Positions 21,932 through 31,178 of a stretch of DNA of 64,000 bases are shown piece by piece. The DNA is taken from positions 1,238,581 to 1,302,580 of the forward strand of contig JALPQD010000394.1 in NCBI GenBank assembly GCA_023101885.1, in the 5' to 3' direction. Both the position numbers and the translations under genes were made by a program. Each line of letters opens with the position of its first letter. Positions within the stretch are counted from its first letter, which is position 1. This DNA comes from Typhlomys cinereus. Its lineage: Eukaryota > Chordata > Mammalia > Rodentia > Platacanthomyidae. Below the pieces are notes generated by a model. The model was not told the origin of the DNA, searched no databases, and saw only the letters and a list, made by a program, of their open reading frames with translations.

Positions 21932-24900
21932 AGAGCCCATTTTTTCATTGGGCCATTTGTTTCCTTGCTGTTTAGTTTTCTAAGTTCTTCTTGCACTCTG
22001 GATAATAGAGCTCTATGAGATATGTGGTTAGTGAAGATTTTCTTCCATTATGTGGGTGGCCTTTGGGCTGGTGTTACAATCTCTTTATCTGAACAGAAGC
22101 TCTTTAATTTCACAAGATCCCATCTGTTGAGAGTTGGTTGCAGTGACTGTGCTATTAGATTACTGTTTAGGAACTGTTGACCTAGCCCAATCAGCTTGTG
22201 GGAGTTCCCTACCCTTTCAACTATGATTTTTATAGTCTATGGCTTTATGTCAAGATTCTTCATCCATTTGGAATTAAGTCTTGTACATGGTGACAAGTAT
22301 GGGTCCAGTTTTAATCTTCTGCAGGTGGATATCAAGTTTTGCCAGCATCATTTGTTGAAGATACTGTTCTGTTTCCATTGGATTTTTTGGGCTCCTTTGT
22401 GAAAGATCAAATGGCTGTGGTCGTGTGGGCTTATATCTGGGTCTTCAACCCTTATCCATTGATCTGTGTGTCTATTTTGGAGCCAGTACCAGGCTGTTTT
22501 TAGAACTCTGGGTTTGTAAGATAGACTAAGGTGTGGTATGGTGATACCTCCAGTGGTGGTTTTGTTATTCAGGATTGTCTTTGCTATCTTGGGTCTTTTG
22601 TGCCTCCATATGAATTTTGAGATTGTTTTGGTCAACCTCTTCAAAGAATTGCTTTGGGATTTTAATTGGTATAGGATCGAATTTACATATTGCCTTTGGT
22701 AGGATGGTCATTTTTACGATGTTGATTCTGCCAATCCAGGATCATGGGAGGTTTTTCCACCTTCTGGTGTCTTCTGCAATTTCTTTCTTTAGGGTTTTAA
22801 AGTTTTCATCGTAAAGGTCTCTTACTTCCTTGGTTATATTTATACCACGGTATTTCCTTTCTTTAGGGGCTATAGTAAATGGGATTGTTTCTCTCAGGGC
22901 TTTTTCACTTCTTTCATTCTGGGCATATAGGAAGGCCACTGATTTTGTACATTTATTTTGTATCCTGCCACCCTGCTGAACTTCTCAATTAGTTCCAGGA
23001 GCTTCCTGGTGGAGTTTTTGGGATCACTCAGATATAAGATCATGTCATCTGCAAATAGGGATAGCTTGACTTCTTACTTGCCAATTTGAATCCCTTTTAT
23101 GTCCCTTTCTTGTCTTATGGCTTCAGCTAAGACTTCAAGTACAATATTGAATAGAAGTGGTGAGAGTGGATAGACTTTTCTAGTTCCTGATCAAAGCAGC
23201 AATGCTTCAAGTTTTCCCCCTTAGAGTATAATCCTTGCTGAAGGCTTGTTGTATACTGCTTTTATTATATAGATAAAGGTTCCTTCCATTCCAACTGTCT
23301 CTAGGGTTTTGATCATAAAAGGCTGTTGGATCTTCTCAAATGCTTTTTCTGCATCTATCAAGAGTATCATGTGGTCTTGGACTTTGGACTGGTTTATATG
23401 ATGAAATATATTTATTGATTTGCCTATGTTGAACCAACCTTTGTGTGCCTGGAATAAAGCCTTCTTGATCCCCGTGAAAGATCTTTTCGATAGGTTTTTG
23501 AATCCGATCTGCTAAGACTTTATTGAGAATCTTTGTGTCTGTTTTCATCAGAGAGATTGGCCTATAGTTTTCTTTTATAAGTGTACCTTTATTAGGTTTT
23601 GGGATTAGGACGATTTTACCTTCATAGAAAGAATTTGGTAGTGTTCCTTTATTTGTTATTTGATGGAACAGTTTAAGGAGTATTGGTGTTATTAGCTCCT
23701 TAAATGTCTGGTAGAATTCTGTGCTGAATCCATCTGGTCCAGGACATTTTTTGGTGGGAAGATTTTAGATTACTTCCTCGATTTTCTCATATGTTATAGG
23801 ACTATTTAAATAATTCACCACTTCCTGATTCAATTTAGGTAAGTTGTGTTTATTTAGGAATTCATCCATCTTTTTCGTGTTGTCATATTTCATAGAGTAT
23901 AAGTTTCTGAAATATGATGTTATAATTCTCTGGATTTCTTGGGTATCAGTAGTGAAAGCTCCGTTTTCATTTCTAATTTTGTTCAGTTGGGTTTTCTCTC
24001 TCTTGCTTTTGTTAATTTATCTAGGGGTGTATCAATCTTATTGATTTTTTCAAAGAACCAGCTTTTTGACTGGTTGATTTTTTTCTATCATTTTCCTAAT
24101 CTCGATGTCGGATATTTCTCCCTTATTTTGCTAATCTCCTCTCTTCTGTTGCTTTTGGGATCAGATTGCTCTAGTTTCTCTGAAGCTTTAAGCTGCATTG
24201 TTAAGTTATTTATTTCTGACATTTCTATTTTTTTCGATGTAGGAATCAAGAGCTATGAACTTACTTCTTAGGACAGCTTTCATTGTGACCCAGACATTTT
24301 GGTAAGTTTTATTTTCATTATCGTTCTCTTTCAGGAAATCTTGAATTTCCTTTTTAATTTCTTCCTGAGTCCAGTTCTCATTCAGCATCTTAGTGTTAAG
24401 TTTCCAGAAATTAGTGTATTTTCTATTGTTTGTTGTGTTGTAGATGTCAAGCTTTAGGCTGTGGTGGTTTGATAGGGCACAGGCTAGAATTTCAACTTTC
24501 CTATATATGTGCAGATTAATTTTGTGGCCGAATATGTGATCTATTTTGGAGAAAGTTCGATGTGCTGCTGGGAAAAATGTGTATTCTTTGGTGCGTGGAT
24601 GAAAAGTTCGATAGAGATCTGTAAGGTCCATTTCTTTAAGGGTTTGATTAAGTTCCAAAGTGTCTCTGTCAAGCTTTTGATCTGTTAATCTATGACATGT
24701 TGAGAGGGCATTGTTGATATCCCCAAGAATTATCGTTTGGGGGTTGATTTCTCAATTTAGATTCTGTAGGGTTTTTTTTTAATGAATGTGGAGTGGCCCG
24801 TATTGGGTGTGTATATGTTCAGTATTGTGATGTCTTCCTGGTGAATTGTACCTGTGACTAAAATGTAGTATCCATCTGTGTCTCTTATGATTTTTTTTGG

Positions 24901-25213
24901 TTTGAAGTCCACGTTGTCTGACAGCAAAATGGCTACCCATGCCTGTTTTTTTTTTTCCATTAGCTTGCAGCATTTTAGACCAGCCTTTCGTTTTTAGGAT
25001 GTGCCTATCTTTTGTGGTGAGATGAGTTTCCTGAAGGCAGCACATTGATGGGTTGTGGTTTTTCATCCAAGTTTGTAATCTGTGTCTCTTGATCGGTGAG
25101 TTAATACCATTGACATTTAATGTTATAATGGAGAAATTATTTTTAATTCTGGACATTTTTTATGTTTAGTGGATTTTGTGAGCGTATTGATTGACATTTA
25201 TGTTTTGGTGGTA

Positions 25214-26237
25214 TTATACTTCCCTTCTGTTCTCCTTGATATGCTTGCTTTTCTTTTCAAGTTTGAGTATCATTTCTAGCATTTTTTGAAGGCCTGGTTT
25301 GGTAGACATGTATCCCTTCGAGTTCTCTTTGTGCTGGAAAACTTTTCTTTCTTCCTTGTTCATGACTGATAGTTTTGCCAGGTATATCAGTCTGTGTTGC
25401 ATTTTTGCTCATTTAATACTTGAAGTACATCTCTCCAAGCTCTTCTTGCTTTTACTGTTTCCATTGAATAATCATTTGTTATTTCAATAGGTTTTCCTTC
25501 AAAAGCGACTTTCTTTTTTTTCCCTTGAAGCTCTCAGCACCTTTTCTTTGTCTTGAATGTGGAGTGTTTTGACTATTATTTGCCTTGGCGAGTTTCTATT
25601 TTGGTCGTATCTCTTTGGAGTGTGAAATGCCTCTTGAATTTGGATGGGCCTCTCATTCTTTAGTTGAGGGATGTTTTCACTTATGATAATTTGAAAAATT
25701 TCCTCAGGTGTGGTATTTTGGGATTCTTGCTTTGGTATTATCTCTTGAATGTTCCTTTCAAGTATCTTTTTGGCTTTAACAATCTGTTGCATTGAGCTGG
25801 TTAATTCCCACTTTGTCTTCAAGATCTGAAATTCTATTTTCTGCTTTGTTAGTTCTGCTGATATGACTCTCTGTTGAGATTTGGGTTGAAGATAGCTTGT
25901 CTTTTAGTTCGATTTTAAACTCTGCCTGAGACTGTTTTAACTGCTCTATGCCTATTTTTGTTTCTTGAACTGTTTTTCTCAACTCCTCCAAGTGCCTGTT
26001 GTTCTCCTGTTCAAAGTGGTTGATGCGGTTGTTTAACTACTCTCGGATTTCCTCTTTCATAGTATTAATCATGGTAATGATCATACTTTGAAAGTCGTTG
26101 TCTTGGGTCTGGCTTTCTTGGTTATTTTCTGTGAATTTGTACTGATTGGAATCCATCATTATGGGGTTAATTCTTTTGGTGGGGCATTGGTCTTCTTAAG
26201 TTTTGTTTCTCATGGGTCTGCAGTTTGACTTGGGCAT
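25214..26237 (-). pseudogene. L1-A ORF1 (RNA-binding chaperone), broken
   Basis: ORF1p is the trimeric coiled-coil RNA-binding protein that packages L1 RNA. The putative start at 26237 reads MPKSN, comparable to MPKSK in L1-B. A coiled-coil region lies at about 25776-25991 (MEELRKTVQETKIGIEQLKQ). The RNA-binding part and C-terminus (QKMLEMILKLEKKSKHIKEN) run to 25214. Stops and frameshifts break it into pieces of up to 107 codons. Confidence 0.8.
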
Positions 26238-27063
26238 TGTTGTTTTGTTTCATAGGACCTTTTTGTTTCTTAGGACTTTTCAGTTACTGTGTGTTTTTGA
26301 CTGAACTGATTTAGTTGGTGTTATTACACTTGGGGAGTTATTACTAGTGTTTGCCTTGGATTGAGTATGTTTGTCTTCTGTTATTGTTATTTCCTAGATG
26401 AGGCTATTAGGCTGTTAGTACATCAGTTAAGTCAGGTTAAGTAGACAGAGCGTGAATATTAGTATGGTTGTGAACTCTTACGATTTAGTATCTTGGTGAT
26501 ATGTGAGAGTGAGTGGTGTACTCCCTGGAGTTGTATGTTTTTGGGGTGGCTGTATGGAAAAGTTGATCTACAGCGATTAATACTAGAAAGGAACAGTAAG
26601 GTGAAAAGAAGATTTACTTATCTTTGGGCTGGATTTGAAGAATCTCTCCTATGTGATAGGATGATTGTAGAGGGCTTTAGTTGTATGACCTTTGTCCCTT
26701 AGAGTTTTGCTTGAGTTTCCTTTGGACTCTATTGTATTCTGAGTAGCAGTGTGTCTTCTGTGGACCATGTCCTTGGGTCCCCAGTGGGCCAGAGAGGAAG
26801 AGGGGCTGATGTTGATGGCAGATTCTTCACCTGGGACCTGGGACTTGGCTTAGTGGCCCACCCAAGCTCCAGGGATGGAGGAATGTGAGCAAGTCCTGTC
26901 TGGTTGGGCAGTCAGGCAGGCGGGAGGAGGCAAGGGGCTGGGGCCCGGGGGATGGCCCAGGCAAAAACCAGAGGCAGCCTGGGTGCCGCTGGGGCCCGGG
27001 GCCACCTGGCAGGGCTAGCCGAACTCACCTGTGATGGAGGACTGGGAGCAGCAGTGGGGCGGA
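26238..27063 (-). promoter_or_regulatory. L1-A 5' UTR (putative internal promoter)
   Basis: About 826 bp. The outer 300 bp (26760-27063) are GC-rich and the inner 500 bp AT-rich. Full-length L1s initiate transcription in the 5' UTR, so this is where the promoter would lie, although this copy is degenerate. It shares no obvious sequence with the L1-B 5' UTR. On the sense strand a consensus splice donor (AGGTGAGT) lies at 27030-27023, about 35 bases from the 5' end. Confidence 0.6.
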
Positions 27064-27830
27064 GGAACCAAAACTTTTAAGCCAGCAGAGTACAGACTTG
27101 CAGGGACAGGAAGCAAAAATTTTCCTAATGGGTTACTAGGTGTGACAGTAAGAGGCACCTTTCCAGCATCCACCCTTTGTTTCTTGGACCCATGAGTTCT
27201 GGCTATAGGAGATATAGTACCATGTATTGGGAACTGATTCAAAGCATACACCACATCCTGAAATACTCTATCCCAACCTTCCAGACTATTACTGTAATTG
27301 TGTCTTTAACAGGCCATTCCACCATTCTATCAAACCAGCTGCTTCACCATGAATTGCCTCACTTCCTAAGCTGTAAAATGTGTTTCCTGGTCAGAAGCAA
27401 CACTGTGTGAAATACCATGATGGTGCACAAGACATTCTGTAAGTTCATGAAAGGTAGTTTTAGCAGAAGCAGAATGTGCAGGAAAGGCAAATCCATACCC
27501 CAAATAAGTAACTATCCCAATAAGGACAAAGCTCTGCCCTTTCATCTTGGAAGTGGTCCAATGTAGTCAACCTGTCACCATGTTGCTGGTTGGTCATCCC
27601 AGAGAATGACTCCATATTGGGGAGTCAATGTTGGTCTCTGCTGCTGGCAGATTTGACACTCAGCAGCAGCTGAAGCCAGGTCAGCCTTGGTGAGTGGAAG
27701 TCCATGTTGTTGAGCCCATGCATAACCTCCATCTCTACCACCATGCCCACTTTGTTCATGGGCCCATTGGGCAGTGATGGGGATGGCTGGAGAAACAGGT
27801 TGGCTGTCCACAGAATAAGTCATCTTATCT
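27064..27830 (-). pseudogene. ERV-L integrase remnant
   Basis: Integrase inserts retroviral cDNA into the host genome. 27575-27823 keeps the N-terminal zinc-binding pattern: two His (HEQSGH) and, after a spacer, C-Q-I-C. 27255-27575 corresponds to the catalytic core but frames are broken. 27064-27254 is the C-terminal part of the core (V-Y-A-L-N-Q block). The L1-A insertion cuts it off at 27063. Non-functional. Confidence 0.75.
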
Positions 27831-27908
27831 ACTTTATTATTAAATAACTCTTCTGTTTAAGTCACTTTTTTATGAGCATTTACATGGGACACAAATATTT
27901 TTGTATCT

Positions 27909-28228
27909 GGGCTGGAGAAGTGGTTCAGAGGTTAAGCCTCTGCCTTGCAGGTGGGAGGTCCTGAGTTTGGATCCCAGATCCCACATATAGATGCCAGGCG
28001 GAAGCGGGGGCGGCCTGTGCTTCTGGTCCTGGTAGGGCAGAGTCTGTGAATCCCAGGGCAGAAGGAGGTGGAGGCATCCATGGTGGTTCCCGAATTTGTC
28101 TGTGGTTCTACACACACACAGACACACACACACATACACACACACACACACACATGCGCGTGCACACATACATATGCACACATGCACAATTGAATAAATA
28201 ATAAAAAAGAGATAGTATAAAAAATGTC
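27909..28228 (+). mobile_element. B2-superfamily SINE in ERV-L pol
   Basis: Same family as the SINE at 21.63 kb, in plus orientation: gggctggagaagtggttcag head, CA-rich tail at 28111-28160, ttgaataaataataaaaa end. Short flanking duplications tttgtatct (27900-27908 and 28229-28237) support insertion between integrase and RNase H segments. Somewhat more diverged than the 31.2 kb copy. Minus-strand open frames of 105-136 codons crossing it combine SINE and pol sequence and are not genes. Confidence 0.85.
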
Positions 28229-28286
28229 TTTGTATCTTTTGTCCATTTTTTGAGATCTATCCACATACTTTTTCCCAAATGTCTTT

Positions 28287-28685
28287 CTAACCAGTTTTCC
28301 AATTATGTTCTCTCCAAGTCTCTGACCATCCAGCCAAACCATTGGCTACAGCAAATGAATCAGTATATAGTCGCACATTTGACCATTTTTCCTTCCAGGC
28401 AAAGTGCACAACCATGTGCACTTCTTTAAGTTCTGCCCACTGTGAAGACTTCCCTTCACCAGTGTCCTTCAGGGTTGTTGCAGAAAGGGGTTGTAGTGCT
28501 TCAGCTGTCCACTTCTGGGTGGCACCTGAATAGCAAGCAGAACCATCTGTGAACCAGGCCCTAGTCTTTTCTTCTTCAGTTAGCTGATCATAGGGCACAT
28601 CCCAGGAGGCCATAGGTGCATATTTAGGAGCAGGCATCATAACAGGCTGAGCAACCATAGGCATTTGAGCAACTTCTTCATGCAA
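28287..28685 (-). pseudogene. ERV-L RNase H domain remnant
   Basis: RNase H removes the RNA strand during reverse transcription. This 132-codon open stretch keeps the order of catalytic acids: W-F-T-D-G-S-A (first Asp), Q-W-A-E-L (Glu) and L-Y-T-D-S (second Asp). The rest of pol in this frame is broken on both sides. A plus-strand 63-codon frame at 28342-28533 is a shadow. Confidence 0.8.
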
Positions 28686-28867
28686 CTTACTTGTGCCTTC
28701 AGGACCTGCTCAGGCCTTGTCTCTTATATACCATTTCCATTTGATAATAGATTGCTGCTGTGCCTATCCAAATTTATGACTTGCTGGGTCAGACAATAAT
28801 CAACTCATGATGTGCAAATTAGTTTGCATGGTAACTTGATGACCCATTGTCAAACGTTCAATTTCCA

Positions 28868-29225
28868 CTAGGGACCACTAACAGGCCAAAAGCTGTCTCT
28901 CAAAGGAAGAGTAATTATCTGCTGATGATGGCAGGGTCTTGCTCCAAAATCCCAAGGAACTTTGAGGTGATTCACCCATGGGAACCTGCCAAAGATTGCA
29001 AACAGCATCTCTATCTGTGACAGATACTTCCAATACCACTGGGTCTGTTGGATCATATGGCCCAAGGGACAAGGCAGCCTGTACAGCATCTTGAACCTGC
29101 TGAAGGGCCTTCTCTTGTTCTGGGCCCCACTCAAAACTAGCAGCTTTCCAAGTTATTTGGTATATGGGCCTGAGTAATACACCCAAGTGAGGAATGTGCT
29201 GCCTCCAAAATCCAAACAGGCCCAC
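28868..29225 (-). pseudogene. ERV-L RT thumb/connection remnant
   Basis: A 115-codon open stretch beginning M-G-L-F-G-F-W-R-Q-H-I-P, with a W-G-P-E-Q-E-K-A-L-Q-Q-V-Q block and, near its end, F-W-S-K-T-L-P-S-S-A. This is the arrangement seen between the RT palm and RNase H in retroviral pol. A one-base shift separates it from the next segment. Confidence 0.75.
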
Positions 29226-29435
29226 TAAATGTTGTGCTTCTTTCTTGGAGGTAGGAGAGGCCAGGTGCAGTAACTTATCATTTACCTTGGAGAGAAAATC
29301 TCTGCATGCCCCACATCATTGAACTCTTAGAAATTTTACTGAGGTACATGGTCCTTAGATCTTGGTTGGATTTATTTCCCATCCCCTCATGTGCATAGAG
29401 CTTACCAGAGAATTCAAAGTGCTTGTCACCTCCTA

Positions 29436-29645
29436 CTAGCTTGGCCCAATCAGCCTAATATCATTGATATAATGTACCAGTATGATGCCTTGTGGGAGAG
29501 ACAGGCAATAAAGATCTCTGTGAACCAAGTTATGGAACAGGGCTAGAGAATTAATATATCCTTGAGGCAGAACAACAAAGGTGTACTGCTGGCCTTGCCA
29601 AATGAAAACAAATTGCTTTTGATGGTCTTTAAGAATAGGTCTGAG
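29436..29645 (-). pseudogene. ERV-L RT palm remnant with altered active site
   Basis: Contains the F-x-W-Q-G-Q-Q-Y-T-F and L-P-Q-G-Y-x-N-S blocks of retroviral RT. The catalytic Y-x-D-D box reads Y-I-N-D, with the first Asp replaced by Asn, so this copy would be inactive even without its other breaks. L1-B inserted at 29645 and separates it from the RT fingers at 36.5 kb. Confidence 0.8.
29631..29645 (+). repeat. L1-B target duplication, left copy
   Basis: aagaataggtctgag matches 36497-36511 (aagtataggtttgag) at 13 of 15 positions. Confidence 0.8.
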
Positions 29646-30063
29646 ATGCCGACACGCCCATCCTCCCTTCCCCACCCCACTCCTCGGGCTGGGACACAAG
29701 CACGGTCCAGCCAGGCCTCATCCGCGACCTAGGTAAGCTCCGCCCATGCCAGCCCACCAGAACCCCAGGTCAGCCCAAGGGATCCCGCTCCTACCCCACC
29801 ATCCAGCCGGGGCCGCACAGGGGCGAGGGACGAGGAGGACCTCCCCTTGCACCTGGGCCCCGCCCCAGCACCCTTCGGGTTAAATAGCTCCAAGCCGATG
29901 TCCCCATCCTCCCTTCCCCACTCCACTCCGCCGGCTGGTATGCGTGCGGTCCAGCTGGGCCTCATCCGCGACCTAGGTAAGCTTCGTCCCTGCCCACCCC
30001 CAGAACCCCAGGCCAAATAATTCAGTTTAGTGAAATTGAAAGATCTTACGACTTAAAACGACA
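29646..30063 (+). promoter_or_regulatory. L1-B 5' UTR with tandem GC-rich monomers
   Basis: Two copies of a GC-rich unit about 245 bp apart. Monomer 1 starts near 29646 (gccgacacgcccatcctccc) and monomer 2, partial, near 29892 (gccgatgtccccatcctccc). Each has catccgcgacctaggtaagc, a splice-donor-like AGGTAAGC at 29731 and 29975. Monomeric 5' UTRs are known promoters in mouse and rat L1. Function here is inferred. About 50 bp separate the second unit from ORF1. Confidence 0.7.
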
Positions 30064-31128
30064 ATGCCAAAGTCAAAGTGCAAATCCATGAGAAGCAACA
30101 CTCAAGTAAACAAATTTCCCACAGAAGGAATTAATCCCATAATGTTAGACTCCAACCAGAACAAACCCACGGAAAATGGCCAAGAAAGCCTGACCCAGGA
30201 TAACGACTTTCAAAATATGATCATTACCATGTTCAATACTATGAAAAAGGAAATCCGGGAGGAATTACATAATCGAATCAATCGCTTTGAAGAGGAACAC
30301 AACAGACACTTGGAGGAGTTGAGAAAAACAGTGCAAGAAACAAAAACAGGCATAGAGCAGTTAAAACAGACTCAAGCAGAGTTTAAAACTGAGCTACAAG
30401 ACTAGTTATCTTCAACCCAGAACTCCACAGAGAGTCTTATCAACAGAACTAACGAAGCAGAAAACAGAATTTCAGACCTTGAAGATAAAGTGGGAGTACT
30501 AACCAGCTCAATGGAAGAGGTTGTTAAAGCCAAAAAGATACTTGAGAGAAATATCCAAGAGATATGGGACACTCTGAAGAAGCCTAACATGCGTATTCAT
30601 GGAATACCAGAGCAAGAATCTCAAAATACCACCCTTGAGGAAATTTTTCAAATGATCATCAAGGAAAACGTTCCTCATCTAAAAAAAGAGAGGCCCATCC
30701 ATATACAAGAGGCATTCCGCACCCTAAACAGATATGACCAAAACAGAAGCAAGCCATGGCAAATAATAGTTAAAACACTCCACATTCAAGATAAAGAACT
30801 GGTGCTGAGAGCTTCAAGGGAGAAAAAACAAGTCACTTTTAAAGGTAAACCTATTAAAATAATAAATGACTTCTCAGTCGAAACAGTAAAAGCAAGAAGA
30901 GCTTGGAGAGACATACTTCAAGTATTGAATGAGCAAAAATGTCAACCCAGGCTGATTTACCCTGAAAAACTATCCGTCATGATCGAGGGAGAAAGAAAAA
31001 ACTTCCAGCACAAAGACAACTTTAAGGGATACATGTCCACCAAACCAGACCTTCAAAAAATGCGAGAAATGATACTCAAGCATGAAGAAAAAAACAGGCA
31101 TATCCAGGAGAACAGAAGGCAAGTATAA
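30064..31128 (+). pseudogene. L1-B ORF1, single nonsense mutation
   Basis: ORF1p is the L1 RNA-binding, coiled-coil trimer protein. The frame from ATG 30064 (MPKSKCKSMRSN) to the stop at 31126-31128 would be 354 codons. It is interrupted only by TAG at 30403-30405, just after the coiled coil (EELRKTVQETKTGIEQLKQ). Downstream, the same frame is open for 212 codons from the Met at 30490. It keeps a W-D-T-L-K-K-P-N block, a central RNA-recognition-like part (RTLNRYDQNRSKPW) and the basic C-terminal domain. Length and order match mammalian L1 ORF1. Confidence 0.88.
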
Positions 31129-31178
31129 CAACATTAAAAGCAAAGCAATATACTTATAAAAACTACTAAACATAATAA

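Larger units (their letters stand above)
21012..25156 (-). pseudogene. L1-A ORF2 (endonuclease/reverse transcriptase), broken
   Basis: L1 ORF2 nicks target DNA with an APE-like endonuclease and reverse-transcribes L1 RNA. The start at 25156 gives MSRIKNNFSIITLNVNGINS, the typical N-terminus with the conserved N of the endonuclease active site. Fragments follow: endonuclease C-part at 24.2-24.66 kb (KIDHIFGHK-type block), RT around 23.1-23.9 kb, and a C-terminal Cys-rich [18 protein letters not shown] block near 21.40-21.46 kb. Frameshifts and stops split it throughout, and the SINE at 21.63-21.93 kb disrupts it near the C-terminus. An in-frame TGA lies just before SGTR at about 23190. Confidence 0.85.
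19992..27063 (-). mobile_element. Full-length L1, degenerate (L1-A), inserted in ERV-L pol
   Basis: Minus-strand L1 with 3' poly(A) (T-run at 19993-20000), 3' UTR to about 21011, ORF2 21012-25156, ORF1 25214-26237 and 5' UTR 26238-27063. It interrupts the provirus between integrase and dUTPase. The flanks ggaaacaaa (about 19984-19992) and ggaaccaaaa (about 27064-27073) look like an imperfect target duplication. A SINE is nested at 21631-21931. The 3' UTR lacks the 39-bp ORF2-derived insert of L1-B and L1-E. ORFs have many frameshifts and stops. Confidence 0.85.

Noticed and set aside
28287..28685. Possible domesticated RNase H gene (132-codon open frame with all catalytic acids)
   Set aside because: It is colinear with a clearly decayed ERV-L pol. 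The flanking pol segments are frameshifted, and no start or promoter context is visible.
29646..30063. CpG-island promoter of a cellular gene
   Set aside because: The GC-rich block starts exactly at the L1-B target duplication and leads directly into L1 ORF1.
30490..31128. 212-codon plus-strand frame as a host gene
   Set aside because: It is the C-terminal part of L1-B ORF1 after a single in-frame stop.
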